DNA from: Nonomuraea solani
GTDB lineage: Bacteria; Actinomycetota; Actinomycetes; Streptosporangiales; Streptosporangiaceae
Reading direction: 5' to 3'
Assembly: GCF_900108335.1 (NCBI RefSeq)
Contig: NZ_FNVT01000012.1
Coordinates: forward strand, 124,001-188,000
DNA length: 64,000 nt
Below, piece after piece: positions 26,095 to 33,690 of this stretch. The notes under the pieces are model-generated. The model was not told the DNA's origin, made no database searches, and worked only from the letters and a program-made list of their open reading frames with translations. A program made the position numbers and the translations under genes. The stretch's first letter is position 1, and every line of letters starts with the position of its first letter.

Positions 26095-27903
26095 ATGCCG
26101 GAACAGCAGACACGCCTGCTCGCGGAACGCTACGAGCTCATCGCCCCGCTCGGCCGGGGCACGATGGGCACCGTATGGCGTGCCCGCGACCGCGCGCTCG
26201 GGCGTGAGGTGGCGGTCAAGGAAATCCGCCAGGACCCCGGGCTGACCGAGGAACAGCGGTCCGAGCTGCGCGAACGCATGGTCCGCGAAGGGCGCATCGC
26301 CGCGCGGATCAACCACCCGTCCGTGGCCGCCATCCACGACGTGCTGATCCAGGACAGCAGCCCGTGGATCATCATGGAGCTCATCGAGGCCCGCTCGCTG
26401 GAGCAGGTGATCGAGGAGGAGGGGCCACTCCCGCCGCGGCTCGTGGCGGAGATCGGCGTGGACCTGCTCGGAGCGCTGCGCGCGGCGCACGCCCAGGGCA
26501 TCACCCACCGTGACGTCAAGCCGGGCAACGTGCTCATCACCGAGAGCGGCCGCGTGGTCCTGACCGACTTCGGCATCGCCAAGGCGGAGGGCGACTCACG
26601 GCTCACCAAAACGGGCATGGTCATCGGATCGCCCGGTTACACGGCTCCGGAACGTGCCAGGGGCGAGTACACCGGGCCCGAGTCGGACATCTGGTCGCTC
26701 GGGGCCACTCTTTACTTCGCGGTCGAGGGGCGGCCGGCGTACGAGCGGTCCACGATCGCCGAGACGCTGGCGGCGCTGCTGACCGAGAGCGCCGACCCGC
26801 CGACGCAGGCGGGGCAACTGCGGCCTGTGCTGAACGGGCTGCTGAGCAAGGACTATCGGCAGCGGCTCAACGCTGCCAAGGCGGAGACCCTGCTGCGCAT
26901 GGTCGCCGACACCCCGACGAGCGAGATGCCGGTGCTCACGGCCGAGGCTCTTATGGCGCAGGAGGCCGCTTTGCCCGACCCGTTCGCCGCCCAGCAACCC
27001 CATACCGGCGGCCCCGGCGGACCAGGCCAGTCCTCCGTCCCCACCCCTCCGGCCCGGCCCACCGGCCAGGGCGCCCCGATGGCCGGAGGTCCGATGCCCG
27101 GCCCCGGCGGTCCTGGTGGCCCTGGTGGCCCTGGCCCTGGCGTCCCCGGCGGGCAGCGGCCCGGTGGTGCTGGCGTGCGCGGTCCTGGTGGGCCTGGAGC
27201 TCCGGGGCAGCGTCCCGGAGGGCCGCAGGGTCCCGGATACCAGCCGCAAGGACCGGGAGCGGGGCGCCAAGGCCCTGGATCCGGCCCGCAGGCCCCCGGA
27301 CCGCAGGGTCCTGGCGCCAGGCAGCCCGGAACTGGACCACAGAGACCTGGAGCCGGGCCACAAGGACCTGGAGCCGGACAGCCCGGAACCGGGCCGCAGG
27401 GGCCCGGGAGCGGGGCTCAGGGGCCGATGCGCGGGTCCAACGCGCCTACCGTGCCGCACTCCGCCGCCTCCGGCCGCCCCCACTCCCAACCCCCCGCTGG
27501 GGCGTCCCAGGGAGGCTACGACCCCGAGCGCACGGTCAGCATCGCGCGCCCGAAGGGCCCGCTCCCCTCGGCCCCCGACCAGAACAGGCCACCACAGCCC
27601 CCGGGCGACGAGAGCACCATCGCCACCACCCGCATCCCGACGGGCAAGTCACCCGGACAGCAGGTCTACCCGGTCCCCGCACCCCAGATGGGCCAGCAGC
27701 AGCCCGGCCCCCAGCAGCCGATGATGCCGCCCCAGCAGGGCATGCACGAGAGCCAGGGCCTCGGCACCGACCTGTTCGCCATCGCCGGCCAGCCGGAGCA
27801 GAAGCCGGCGGGCAACCGCAACGGCATGCTGGTCCTGATGGCGGTGGCCGCCGCCGCGGCCGTGGTGATCGCCGTCCTCATCGTGGCCCTCCTGTCCGCC
27901 TGA
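26095..27903 (+). CDS. Membrane-anchored Ser/Thr kinase with Gly/Pro-rich linker
   Basis: The kinase domain (residues about 12-265: GRGTMGTVWRARDRALGRE, AVKEIRQD, HRDVKPGNVLI, DFGIAKAEGD, GYTAPERARG) is complete. A linker of about 270 residues follows, rich in Gly-Pro-Gly, Gln and Arg and collagen-like in composition. One C-terminal helix comes next (GMLVLMAVAAAAAVVIAVLIV) with almost no sequence after it, so no external sensor is present. ATG 26095 is chosen because the upstream frame lacks family sequence. The ribosome binding site is weak. Confidence 0.9.
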   Translation: MPEQQTRLLAERYELIAPLGRGTMGTVWRARDRALGREVAVKEIRQDPGLTEEQRSELRERMVREGRIAARINHPSVAAIHDVLIQDSSPWIIMELIEARSLEQVIEEEGPLPPRLVAEIGVDLLGALRAAHAQGITHRDVKPGNVLITESGRVVLTDFGIAKAEGDSRLTKTGMVIGSPGYTAPERARGEYTGPESDIWSLGATLYFAVEGRPAYERSTIAETLAALLTESADPPTQAGQLRPVLNGLLSKDYRQRLNAAKAETLLRMVADTPTSEMPVLTAEALMAQEAALPDPFAAQQPHTGGPGGPGQSSVPTPPARPTGQGAPMAGGPMPGPGGPGGPGGPGPGVPGGQRPGGAGVRGPGGPGAPGQRPGGPQGPGYQPQGPGAGRQGPGSGPQAPGPQGPGARQPGTGPQRPGAGPQGPGAGQPGTGPQGPGSGAQGPMRGSNAPTVPHSAASGRPHSQPPAGASQGGYDPERTVSIARPKGPLPSAPDQNRPPQPPGDESTIATTRIPTGKSPGQQVYPVPAPQMGQQQPGPQQPMMPPQQGMHESQGLGTDLFAIAGQPEQKPAGNRNGMLVLMAVAAAAAVVIAVLIVALLSA

Positions 27904-27912
27904 CCACTCACG

Positions 27913-27939
27913 CGCCCGGGCCGGGAGACCGCCCGGGCG
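27913..27939. terminator. GC-rich hairpin after the kinase gene
   Basis: CGCCCGGGC (27913-27921) and GCCCGGGCG (27931-27939) form a perfect 9-bp stem with a 9-base loop, nine bases after the kinase stop. No U-tract follows. Confidence 0.6.
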
Positions 27940-28007
27940 ACGGTACGGACGAGACGACGGCGGGGCCCTCGAACCCGGGCGGGCGGTCGTGAGCCAGACT
28001 GGAAGTC

Positions 28008-29393
28008 ATGAGCGAGTTCAGGATCGAACATGACTCGATGGGCGAGGTACGCGTGCCCGCAGGCGCCAGGTGGCGCGCGCAGACCCAGCGGGCGGTGGAG
28101 AACTTCCCGGTTTCCGGACGGCCGCTGGAGCCGTCCCACATCGCCGCCCTGGGCCTGATCAAGGCGGTGGCCGCCGAGGTCAACGGCGAGCTGGGCGTGA
28201 TCGACAAGGATCTGGCGGAGGCGATCGCGCAGGCCGCGGCCGACGTGGCGGAGAACGAGCACGACGCCCACTTCCCGATCGACGTCTTCCAGACCGGTTC
28301 CGGCACCTCGTCCAACATGAACGCCAACGAGGTGATCGCGACGCTGGCCGAGGAGCGGCTCGGCCGGCCCGTGCACCCTAACGACCACGTGAACGCCTCC
28401 CAGTCGTCCAACGACGTCTTCCCGACCTCCATTCACGTGGCGGCGGCGACCGAGGTGACGTACCACCTGCTGCCCTCGCTCAAGCACCTGGCGGAGGCGC
28501 TGCGGGAGAAGGCGATCGAGTTCGACGGTGTGGTGAAGTCGGGCCGGACCCATTTGATGGACGCGACGCCCGTGACGCTGGGCCAGGAGTTCGGCGGGTA
28601 CGCGACCCAGCTGGAGCATGGTGTCGTACGGGTCACCGGGGCGCTGGAGCACGTACTGGAACTGCCTTTGGGCGGCACGGCCGTTGGTACGGGCATCAAC
28701 ACGCCGCAGGGGTTCGCCCAGGAGGCGATCGGCAAGCTGCGTGAGGCGACCGGGATCCCGTTCCTGGAGGCCAGGGACCATTTCGAGGCCCAGAGCGCGC
28801 AAGACTCCATCGTCGAGCTGTCGGGGCAGCTCAAGGTGGTGGCGGTGTCACTGACCAAGATCGCCAACGACCTGCGCTGGATGGGCTCTGGGCCGCGGGC
28901 CGGGCTGGGTGAGATCAACCTGCCCGATCTGCAGCCCGGCTCGTCGATCATGCCCGGCAAGGTCAACCCGGTGATCCCGGAGGCGACGGCCATGGTCGCG
29001 GCGCAGGTCATCGGGAATGACGCGGCGATCACGTTCGCGGGGGCGTCGGGGAACTTTGAGCTCAATGTGCAGCTTCCGGTGATCGCACGGAACATCCTGG
29101 AGTCGATCAGGCTGCTCGCGAACGTCTCCCGGCTGCTCGCCGACCGCTGCGTGGCGGGGATCACGGCCAACGTGGACCGGTTGCGTGAGTACGCCGAGTC
29201 GTCTCCCTCGATCGTCACTCCGCTGAACAAATACGTCGGGTATGAGGAGGCCGCCAAGATCGCCAAGCAGGCCCTGGCGGAGCGCAAGACCATCCGTGAG
29301 GTGGTGATCGAGCGCGGCCACGTGGCCGACGGCACACTGACCGAGGACCAGCTCGACGCCGCACTCGACGTCCTCTCAATGACCAGGCCATAG
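28008..29393 (+). CDS. fumC: Fumarate hydratase class II
   Basis: The 461-residue protein has class II fumarase signatures: TGSGTSSNMNANEVIA, NASQSSNDVFPTSIH, GRTHLMDATPVTLGQEF and the flexible SS-loop GSSIMPGKVNPVIPE with the catalytic Ser. It catalyses the same reaction as the class I enzyme upstream, without an iron-sulfur cluster. It is the syntenic counterpart of mycobacterial fum (Rv1098c). A 63-bp tandem repeat begins 10 bases after its stop. Confidence 0.97.
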   Translation: MSEFRIEHDSMGEVRVPAGARWRAQTQRAVENFPVSGRPLEPSHIAALGLIKAVAAEVNGELGVIDKDLAEAIAQAAADVAENEHDAHFPIDVFQTGSGTSSNMNANEVIATLAEERLGRPVHPNDHVNASQSSNDVFPTSIHVAAATEVTYHLLPSLKHLAEALREKAIEFDGVVKSGRTHLMDATPVTLGQEFGGYATQLEHGVVRVTGALEHVLELPLGGTAVGTGINTPQGFAQEAIGKLREATGIPFLEARDHFEAQSAQDSIVELSGQLKVVAVSLTKIANDLRWMGSGPRAGLGEINLPDLQPGSSIMPGKVNPVIPEATAMVAAQVIGNDAAITFAGASGNFELNVQLPVIARNILESIRLLANVSRLLADRCVAGITANVDRLREYAESSPSIVTPLNKYVGYEEAAKIAKQALAERKTIREVVIERGHVADGTLTEDQLDAALDVLSMTRP

Positions 29394-29403
29394 CGGAGGG
29401 CGA

Positions 29404-29592
29404 AGGCGGGCAGGCCGGCTCATCCACCGCACTCCGGCTGAGGTCCTTTCGGAGGTGGAGAGGTGGAGGCGGGCAGACCGGCGCACCCGCCGCACTCTGG
29501 CCGGGGTCCCTCCGGAGCAGGAGGAGCGAAGGCGGGCAGACCGGCTCACCCGCCGCACTCTGGCCGGGGTTCCTCCGAAGCGGAAGAGGGTG
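29404..29592. repeat. 63-bp tandem repeat, three copies, at the fumC/trpD junction
   Basis: Units start at 29404, 29467 and 29530, each beginning AGGCGGGCAG and containing CACCCGCCGCACTC(T/C)GG. Copies 2 and 3 are nearly identical over 60 bases, and copy 1 is more diverged. The period is a multiple of three, so frames remain open across it on both strands. The repeat lies between convergent stops. Confidence 0.85.
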
Positions 29593-29615
29593 CGGGGGAA
29601 GGCGTGGTCAGGTCG

Positions 29616-30704
29616 TCAGGGGGTGCGGGATTGTGTTCGTACCGAGTGGGGGCTGAAGGTGGTGGCGGCGGTTTGGGTGGCGACCGACCAGCGGGTGAGG
29701 AGGGATTGGGCGGCGCCTGAGTCCACGGCGTCGGCGGCGCGTTTGTAGGCGGCGGACAGGGCCGGGGTGAGGTCGGACGCCGGTGGAGTGCCGTCGGCGG
29801 CTACTACGGCGGCGGCGGCGTTCAGGAGGACGATGTCGCGGACCGGGCCCCGCGCGCCGCCCAGGACCGCGCGGGCCACCCGCGCGTTGTGGCGGGCGTC
29901 GCCGCCGCGTAGGTCGTCGGGGTGGGCGCGAGGGATGGACAGGTCGAGGGGGTCGAAGACGGTCGGGGTGACGGTGCCGCGGCGGACCACCCAGATCGTC
30001 GAGGGGCCGCAGATCGTCAGCTCGTCGAGCCCGTCGTCGCCCCTGAAGACCAGCGACGAGCCGCCGCGTTCGGCCAGGACGCCCGCGATGATCGGGGCGA
30101 TCGAGGGGTGGTAGACCCCGACCGCCTGGGCGGGTGGCAGGGCGGGGTTGGTGAGCGGGCCGAGGAAGTTGAAGACCGTGGGGACGCCGAGTTCGCGGCG
30201 TGCCCCCGAGGTGCGTTTCATCGCCGGGTTGAAGGCGGGTGCGAAGCAGAATGTGATGCCGACCTCGTCCGCCACCTCGACCACGGCGGCGGGCGGCAGG
30301 TCGATGACCACCCCGAGCTCTTCGAGCACGTCGGCGGCGCCCGCCATGGAGGAGGCGGCCCGGCCTCCGTGTTTGACCACCTTGACGCCCGCGGCGGCGG
30401 CCACGATGGCGGCCATGGTGGAGATGTTCACGGTGTTGGCCCGGTCGCCACCCGTGCCGACGAGGTCGACGGGGTCGCCGGAGATCCGGATCGCGGCCGC
30501 CCTGGCCAGCATGCCGTCGGCCAGCCCGGCCACCTCGGCCACGCTCTCGCCCTTGGCCCGGAGCGCGATGGCGAACGCGGCGATCTGGGCGCTTGTGGCC
30601 CGGCCCGACATGATCTGGTCCATGGCCCAGGTGGCCTGGCGGGTGGTGAGCGAGGTGCCGCCGAGCAGCGTGGTGAAAACGTGCGGCCAGGTGATGGTGG
30701 TCAT
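29616..30704 (-). CDS. trpD: Anthranilate phosphoribosyltransferase
   Basis: TrpD joins anthranilate to PRPP in tryptophan synthesis. The 362-residue protein shows the PRPP-binding VDLVGTGGDRANTVNIST, KHGGRAASSMAGAADVLEELG, FAPAFNPAMK and VFNFLGPLTNPA. The start is ATG 30704. Its upstream region encodes a short Trp-containing leader and hairpins, so expression is probably attenuated by charged tRNA-Trp. It stands apart from the other trp genes, which are not in this window. Confidence 0.96.
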   Translation of the reverse strand: MTTITWPHVFTTLLGGTSLTTRQATWAMDQIMSGRATSAQIAAFAIALRAKGESVAEVAGLADGMLARAAAIRISGDPVDLVGTGGDRANTVNISTMAAIVAAAAGVKVVKHGGRAASSMAGAADVLEELGVVIDLPPAAVVEVADEVGITFCFAPAFNPAMKRTSGARRELGVPTVFNFLGPLTNPALPPAQAVGVYHPSIAPIIAGVLAERGGSSLVFRGDDGLDELTICGPSTIWVVRRGTVTPTVFDPLDLSIPRAHPDDLRGGDARHNARVARAVLGGARGPVRDIVLLNAAAAVVAADGTPPASDLTPALSAAYKRAADAVDSGAAQSLLTRWSVATQTAATTFSPHSVRTQSRTP

Positions 30705-30753
30705 GAGCGCCCTTTCTCGTCAGTGCTCGACGGGGGCGCGTGCGACATGCCGG

Positions 30754-30776
30754 TGGCCGCCTCGTCGAGGCGGCCA
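30754..30776 (-). terminator. Attenuator hairpin upstream of trpD
   Basis: TGGCCGCCTCG and CGAGGCGGCCA are perfect 11-base arms separated by a single base, 50 bases before the trpD start. CCGCCT in the hairpin is complementary to AGGCGG near the leader stop codon, giving a possible alternative (antiterminator) pairing. No U-run follows, as is common in high-GC species. Confidence 0.6.
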
Positions 30777-30802
30777 TGTGCGTATGCGCTGGGGTGGTCC
30801 GC

Positions 30803-30841
30803 CTAGGAGACGGGCCACCACGAGGTCGTATACGCGATCAT
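30803..30841 (-). CDS. trpL: trp leader peptide
   Basis: The 12-residue frame MIAYTTSWWPVS has two adjacent Trp codons. It is followed by a GGTGGCCCG / CGGACCACC stem spanning those codons and then by the strong attenuator hairpin. An in-frame ATG 33 bases upstream would give a 23-residue version with a third Trp (MWITASAILGHM...). The arrangement is that of classical ribosome-mediated trp attenuation. The ribosome binding site is weak. Confidence 0.6.
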   Translation of the reverse strand: MIAYTTSWWPVS

Positions 30842-30942
30842 GTGGCCCAAGATAGCAGACGCGGTGATCCACATAGTGCGACACCGATCTATGTCGGCCG
30901 CACCCATGCTTGAGGGCGTGGCGACCGCCTAGGGTTCGGGAT

Positions 30943-31695
30943 ATGGCGAAGGAGCTGACGGGGCGGACCGCGCTGGTGACGGGGGCGGGGGGCGGCATCG
31001 GGGCGGCGTGTGCCCGGCGGCTTGCCGTGGCCGGGGCCAGGGTGCTGGTCGTCGACATGCGGGCCGAACCCGCCGAGAAGGTGGCCGCCGAGATCGGCGG
31101 CACGGCCGTGGTGGCCGATCTGAGCGACCCGGGCTTCATCGCCGCGCTGCCGGACGAGCCCGTCGACATCGTGGTGAACAACGCCGGGTTCCAGCACGTC
31201 GCGCCGATCGAGGACTTCCCGCCCGAGGTGTTCGCGACGATGCTCAGGGTCATGGTCGAGGCGCCGTTCCTGATCGCGCGTAGGGTGTTGCCCGGCATGT
31301 ACGCCAGGGGCTGGGGGCGGTTCGTGAACATCTCGTCGGTGCACGGGCTGCGCGCCTCGCCGTTCAAGTCGGCGTACACGACGGCCAAGCACGCCCTGGA
31401 GGGCTTCTCCAAGGTCGTGGCGCTCGAAGGGGCGCCCCACGGCGTGACCTCGACCTGCGTGTGCCCCGCCTACGTGCGGACCGGGCTGGTCGAGGCGCAG
31501 ATCGCCGACCAGGCCAGGGTGCACGGCATCGAGCCGGACGAGGTGGTCGAGAACATCATGCTGGAGCCCGCCGCCATCAAACGGCTGATCGAGCCGGAGG
31601 AGGTGGCCGAGCTGGTCGCGTACCTGTGCGGGCCGAGCGGGGCGTTCATCTCCGGCGTGTCGCTGCCCGTGGACGGTGGCTGGACGGCCCGATGA
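30943..31695 (+). CDS. 3-hydroxybutyrate dehydrogenase (SDR family)
   Basis: The 250-residue classical SDR has the cofactor motif TGAGGGIGAACA, NNAG, and catalytic Ser-Tyr-Lys in ISSVHGLRASPFKSAYTTAKH. The segment ALEGAPHGVTSTCVCPAYVRTGLVEAQIADQA is typical of D-3-hydroxybutyrate dehydrogenases. It oxidises 3-hydroxybutyrate to acetoacetate with NAD+. Its stop overlaps the next start (ATGA), indicating translational coupling with the regulator, and the transporter and hydrolase follow. Confidence 0.85.
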   Translation: MAKELTGRTALVTGAGGGIGAACARRLAVAGARVLVVDMRAEPAEKVAAEIGGTAVVADLSDPGFIAALPDEPVDIVVNNAGFQHVAPIEDFPPEVFATMLRVMVEAPFLIARRVLPGMYARGWGRFVNISSVHGLRASPFKSAYTTAKHALEGFSKVVALEGAPHGVTSTCVCPAYVRTGLVEAQIADQARVHGIEPDEVVENIMLEPAAIKRLIEPEEVAELVAYLCGPSGAFISGVSLPVDGGWTAR

Positions 31696-33659
31696 GCACG
31701 CGTTTCCTCGAACTGCTGGCCAGGGAGGCTTCGGCGGTCGAGTTCGAGGGGCCGATCATCCAGGCGCGGGCGGCCGGCGCGGACCCGGCCACGATCGAGG
31801 CGCTGGAACAGGCCAAGGTCGAGGCGCTGAAGGTGCGCGCCCTGCTCAAGCGGCGCGCCAGGCGCGAGGCGGAGCTGTCGGCGCTCTACGACACGGCCGG
31901 CGACCTGGCCGCGCTGCGCGACCTCGACGCCGTGCTGGAGGCCATCGTGCACCGGGCCAGGCAGTTGCTGGCCACCGACGTCGCGTACATGACGCTGCAC
32001 GACCCCGAGCGCGGCGACACCTACATGCGGGTGACCGACGGGTCGATCTCGGCCAAGTTCCGGGCGTTGCGGCTGGGCATGGGGGCGGGGCTGGGCGGGC
32101 TGGTGGCGCAGACGGCGACGCCGTACTCGACGGCCGACTATTTCGCCGACGCCCGGTTCCGGCACAAGGACGACATCGACGAGGCCGTCACGGAAGAGGG
32201 CCTGGTCGCGATCCTCGGGGTGCCGCTGCGGCTCGGGCAGCGGGTGATCGGCGTGCTGATGGCGGCCAACCGCAGCGCGCGGCCGTTCCACCAGGAGGAG
32301 GTGTCGCTGCTGGCCAGCCTGGCCGCGCACGCCGCCGTCGCGATCGACAACGCCAGGCTGCTGCAGGAGACCAGGAACGCGCTGGAGGAGCTCTCCCAGG
32401 CCCACAGGACCGCCAGGGCGCACGGCGAGGCCGTCGAGCGGGCCGCGATGGCCCATGACCGGATGACGTCGCTGGTGCTGCGCGGGGGCGGGATCGAGGA
32501 CGTGGCCGCCGTGGTGACCGACGTGCTCGGCGGGTCGCTGGCGGTGCTCGACGACCTGGGGCGGGCCATCAGCGGTGACGTGGGCGAGCTGGACGCGGGG
32601 GTGTTCGAGGCGGCGCAGGCGTCGAGGGCGCTGGGGCGTACCGTGCGGAGGGGCGATCTGCTGATCGCGTCCGTGGACGTCGGCGGGGAGCCGCTGTGCA
32701 CGCTGATCCTGCGCAGTGACGACGCCGACGAGCGCATCCTGGAGCGGGCGGCGCTGGTGTGCGCGCTGCTGCTGCTGTTCCGCAGGAGTGTGGCCGAGGC
32801 CGAGGGGCGGGTCAGGGGCGAGTTGCTCGACGACCTGATCGCCAGGCCCGGCTCCCCCGGTCTGGCGGACCGGGCGCGCCGGCTGGGGGTCGATCTGGGC
32901 GCGCCGCACGTCGTGGTGGTGGTCAAACACGAGGGGCAGCGGGAACGGGCCGCGTTCTGGGCCTCGTCGGAGGCGACGATGCGGCACGGGCTGGCCGCCG
33001 GGCGCGGCGACGAGGTGGTGCTGCTGTTGCCGGGTGAGGACGCGGGCGGTGTCGCCCGGCGCGTGGCGGCCGAGTTGTCCGCGTCGTTGCACAGCCCGGC
33101 CACGGTCGGCGCGGGAACAACCGCACAAAGCGGGACAGCCGCGCAAAGCGGGACGGCCACACAAAGCGGGATGGCCGCGCAAAGCGGGACGGCCGCACAA
33201 AGCGCCACCACCGCCCATCAGGCCGCGCGTCAGGACGTCGCCGCCGCCTATCAGGAGGCCAGGCGGTGCGCCGAGGCGCTGATCGCGCTCGGGCGGGCAG
33301 GTGACGGCGCGAGCGCGGCCGAGCTGGGCTTCGTGGGCCTGCTCGTCGGCGACGGCCGCGACGTGCCCGGCTTCGTCGGCAAGGTGCTCGGCGCCGTGAC
33401 CGAGTACGACGCCCGCAGAGGCACCGCCCTGACCGACACGCTGGCGGCGTACTTCGGCACCGGCGGCTCCCCCTCCCGTACGGCCGAGGCCCTGCACATC
33501 CACGTCAACACCGTCACCCAGCGGCTCGACCGGATCGGCAGGCTGCTCGGCGACGGCTGGCTGGAGCCGGAGCGCGCGCTCGAACTCCAGCTCGCCCTCC
33601 GCCTGCACAGGCTCGGCCACACATCCACCCGGAAGACTGTGGGCCCCGACGCCATATGA
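31692..33659 (+). CDS. GAF-domain PucR/CdaR-type regulator
   Basis: The 655-residue protein has an N-terminal helical region, a GAF domain at about residues 75-220 (LLATDVAYMTLHDPERGDTY, VPLRLGQRVIGVLMAANRS), a linker, a CdaR GGDEF-like region, and a C-terminal PucR HTH (GGSPSRTAEALHIHVNTVTQ, then RLDRIGRLLGD). A run of AQSGT(A/M) hexapeptides at about residues 478-506 interrupts the GGDEF-like region. ATGA overlap with the dehydrogenase implies it senses and controls this catabolic unit. Confidence 0.85.
   Translation: MSTRFLELLAREASAVEFEGPIIQARAAGADPATIEALEQAKVEALKVRALLKRRARREAELSALYDTAGDLAALRDLDAVLEAIVHRARQLLATDVAYMTLHDPERGDTYMRVTDGSISAKFRALRLGMGAGLGGLVAQTATPYSTADYFADARFRHKDDIDEAVTEEGLVAILGVPLRLGQRVIGVLMAANRSARPFHQEEVSLLASLAAHAAVAIDNARLLQETRNALEELSQAHRTARAHGEAVERAAMAHDRMTSLVLRGGGIEDVAAVVTDVLGGSLAVLDDLGRAISGDVGELDAGVFEAAQASRALGRTVRRGDLLIASVDVGGEPLCTLILRSDDADERILERAALVCALLLLFRRSVAEAEGRVRGELLDDLIARPGSPGLADRARRLGVDLGAPHVVVVVKHEGQRERAAFWASSEATMRHGLAAGRGDEVVLLLPGEDAGGVARRVAAELSASLHSPATVGAGTTAQSGTAAQSGTATQSGMAAQSGTAAQSATTAHQAARQDVAAAYQEARRCAEALIALGRAGDGASAAELGFVGLLVGDGRDVPGFVGKVLGAVTEYDARRGTALTDTLAAYFGTGGSPSRTAEALHIHVNTVTQRLDRIGRLLGDGWLEPERALELQLALRLHRLGHTSTRKTVGPDAI
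33126..33207. repeat. 18-bp in-frame tandem repeat in the regulator gene
   Basis: Units begin at 33126, 33144, 33162, 33180 and 33198 with CAAAGCG(GGA). The first four share (C)AAAGCGGGA(C/T)(A/G)GCC. The period of 18 bases gives six-residue repeats (AQSGTA type). Confidence 0.9.
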
Positions 33660-33690
33660 GTGACGCCGGTCACTCCTTAGCGTGACCGGC
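33658..33690. promoter_or_regulatory. Overlapping inverted repeats abutting the transporter start
   Basis: GAGTGAC-GCCG-GTCACTC (33658-33675) overlaps GCCGGTCAC-N8-GTGACCGGC (33665-33690). The latter has perfect 9-bp arms and ends directly at ATG 33691. The central GTCAC can pair with either flank. It could be an operator for the upstream regulator or an RNA switch over the start. No separate ribosome binding site is visible. Confidence 0.45.

Noticed and set aside
29455..29748. Plus-strand gene over the 63-bp repeat
   Set aside because: Open only because the repeat period is a multiple of three. The sequence is Arg-rich and overlaps the 3' end of trpD.
33126..33207. CRISPR-like array
   Set aside because: The 18-bp units are contiguous with no spacers and encode an in-frame peptide repeat.
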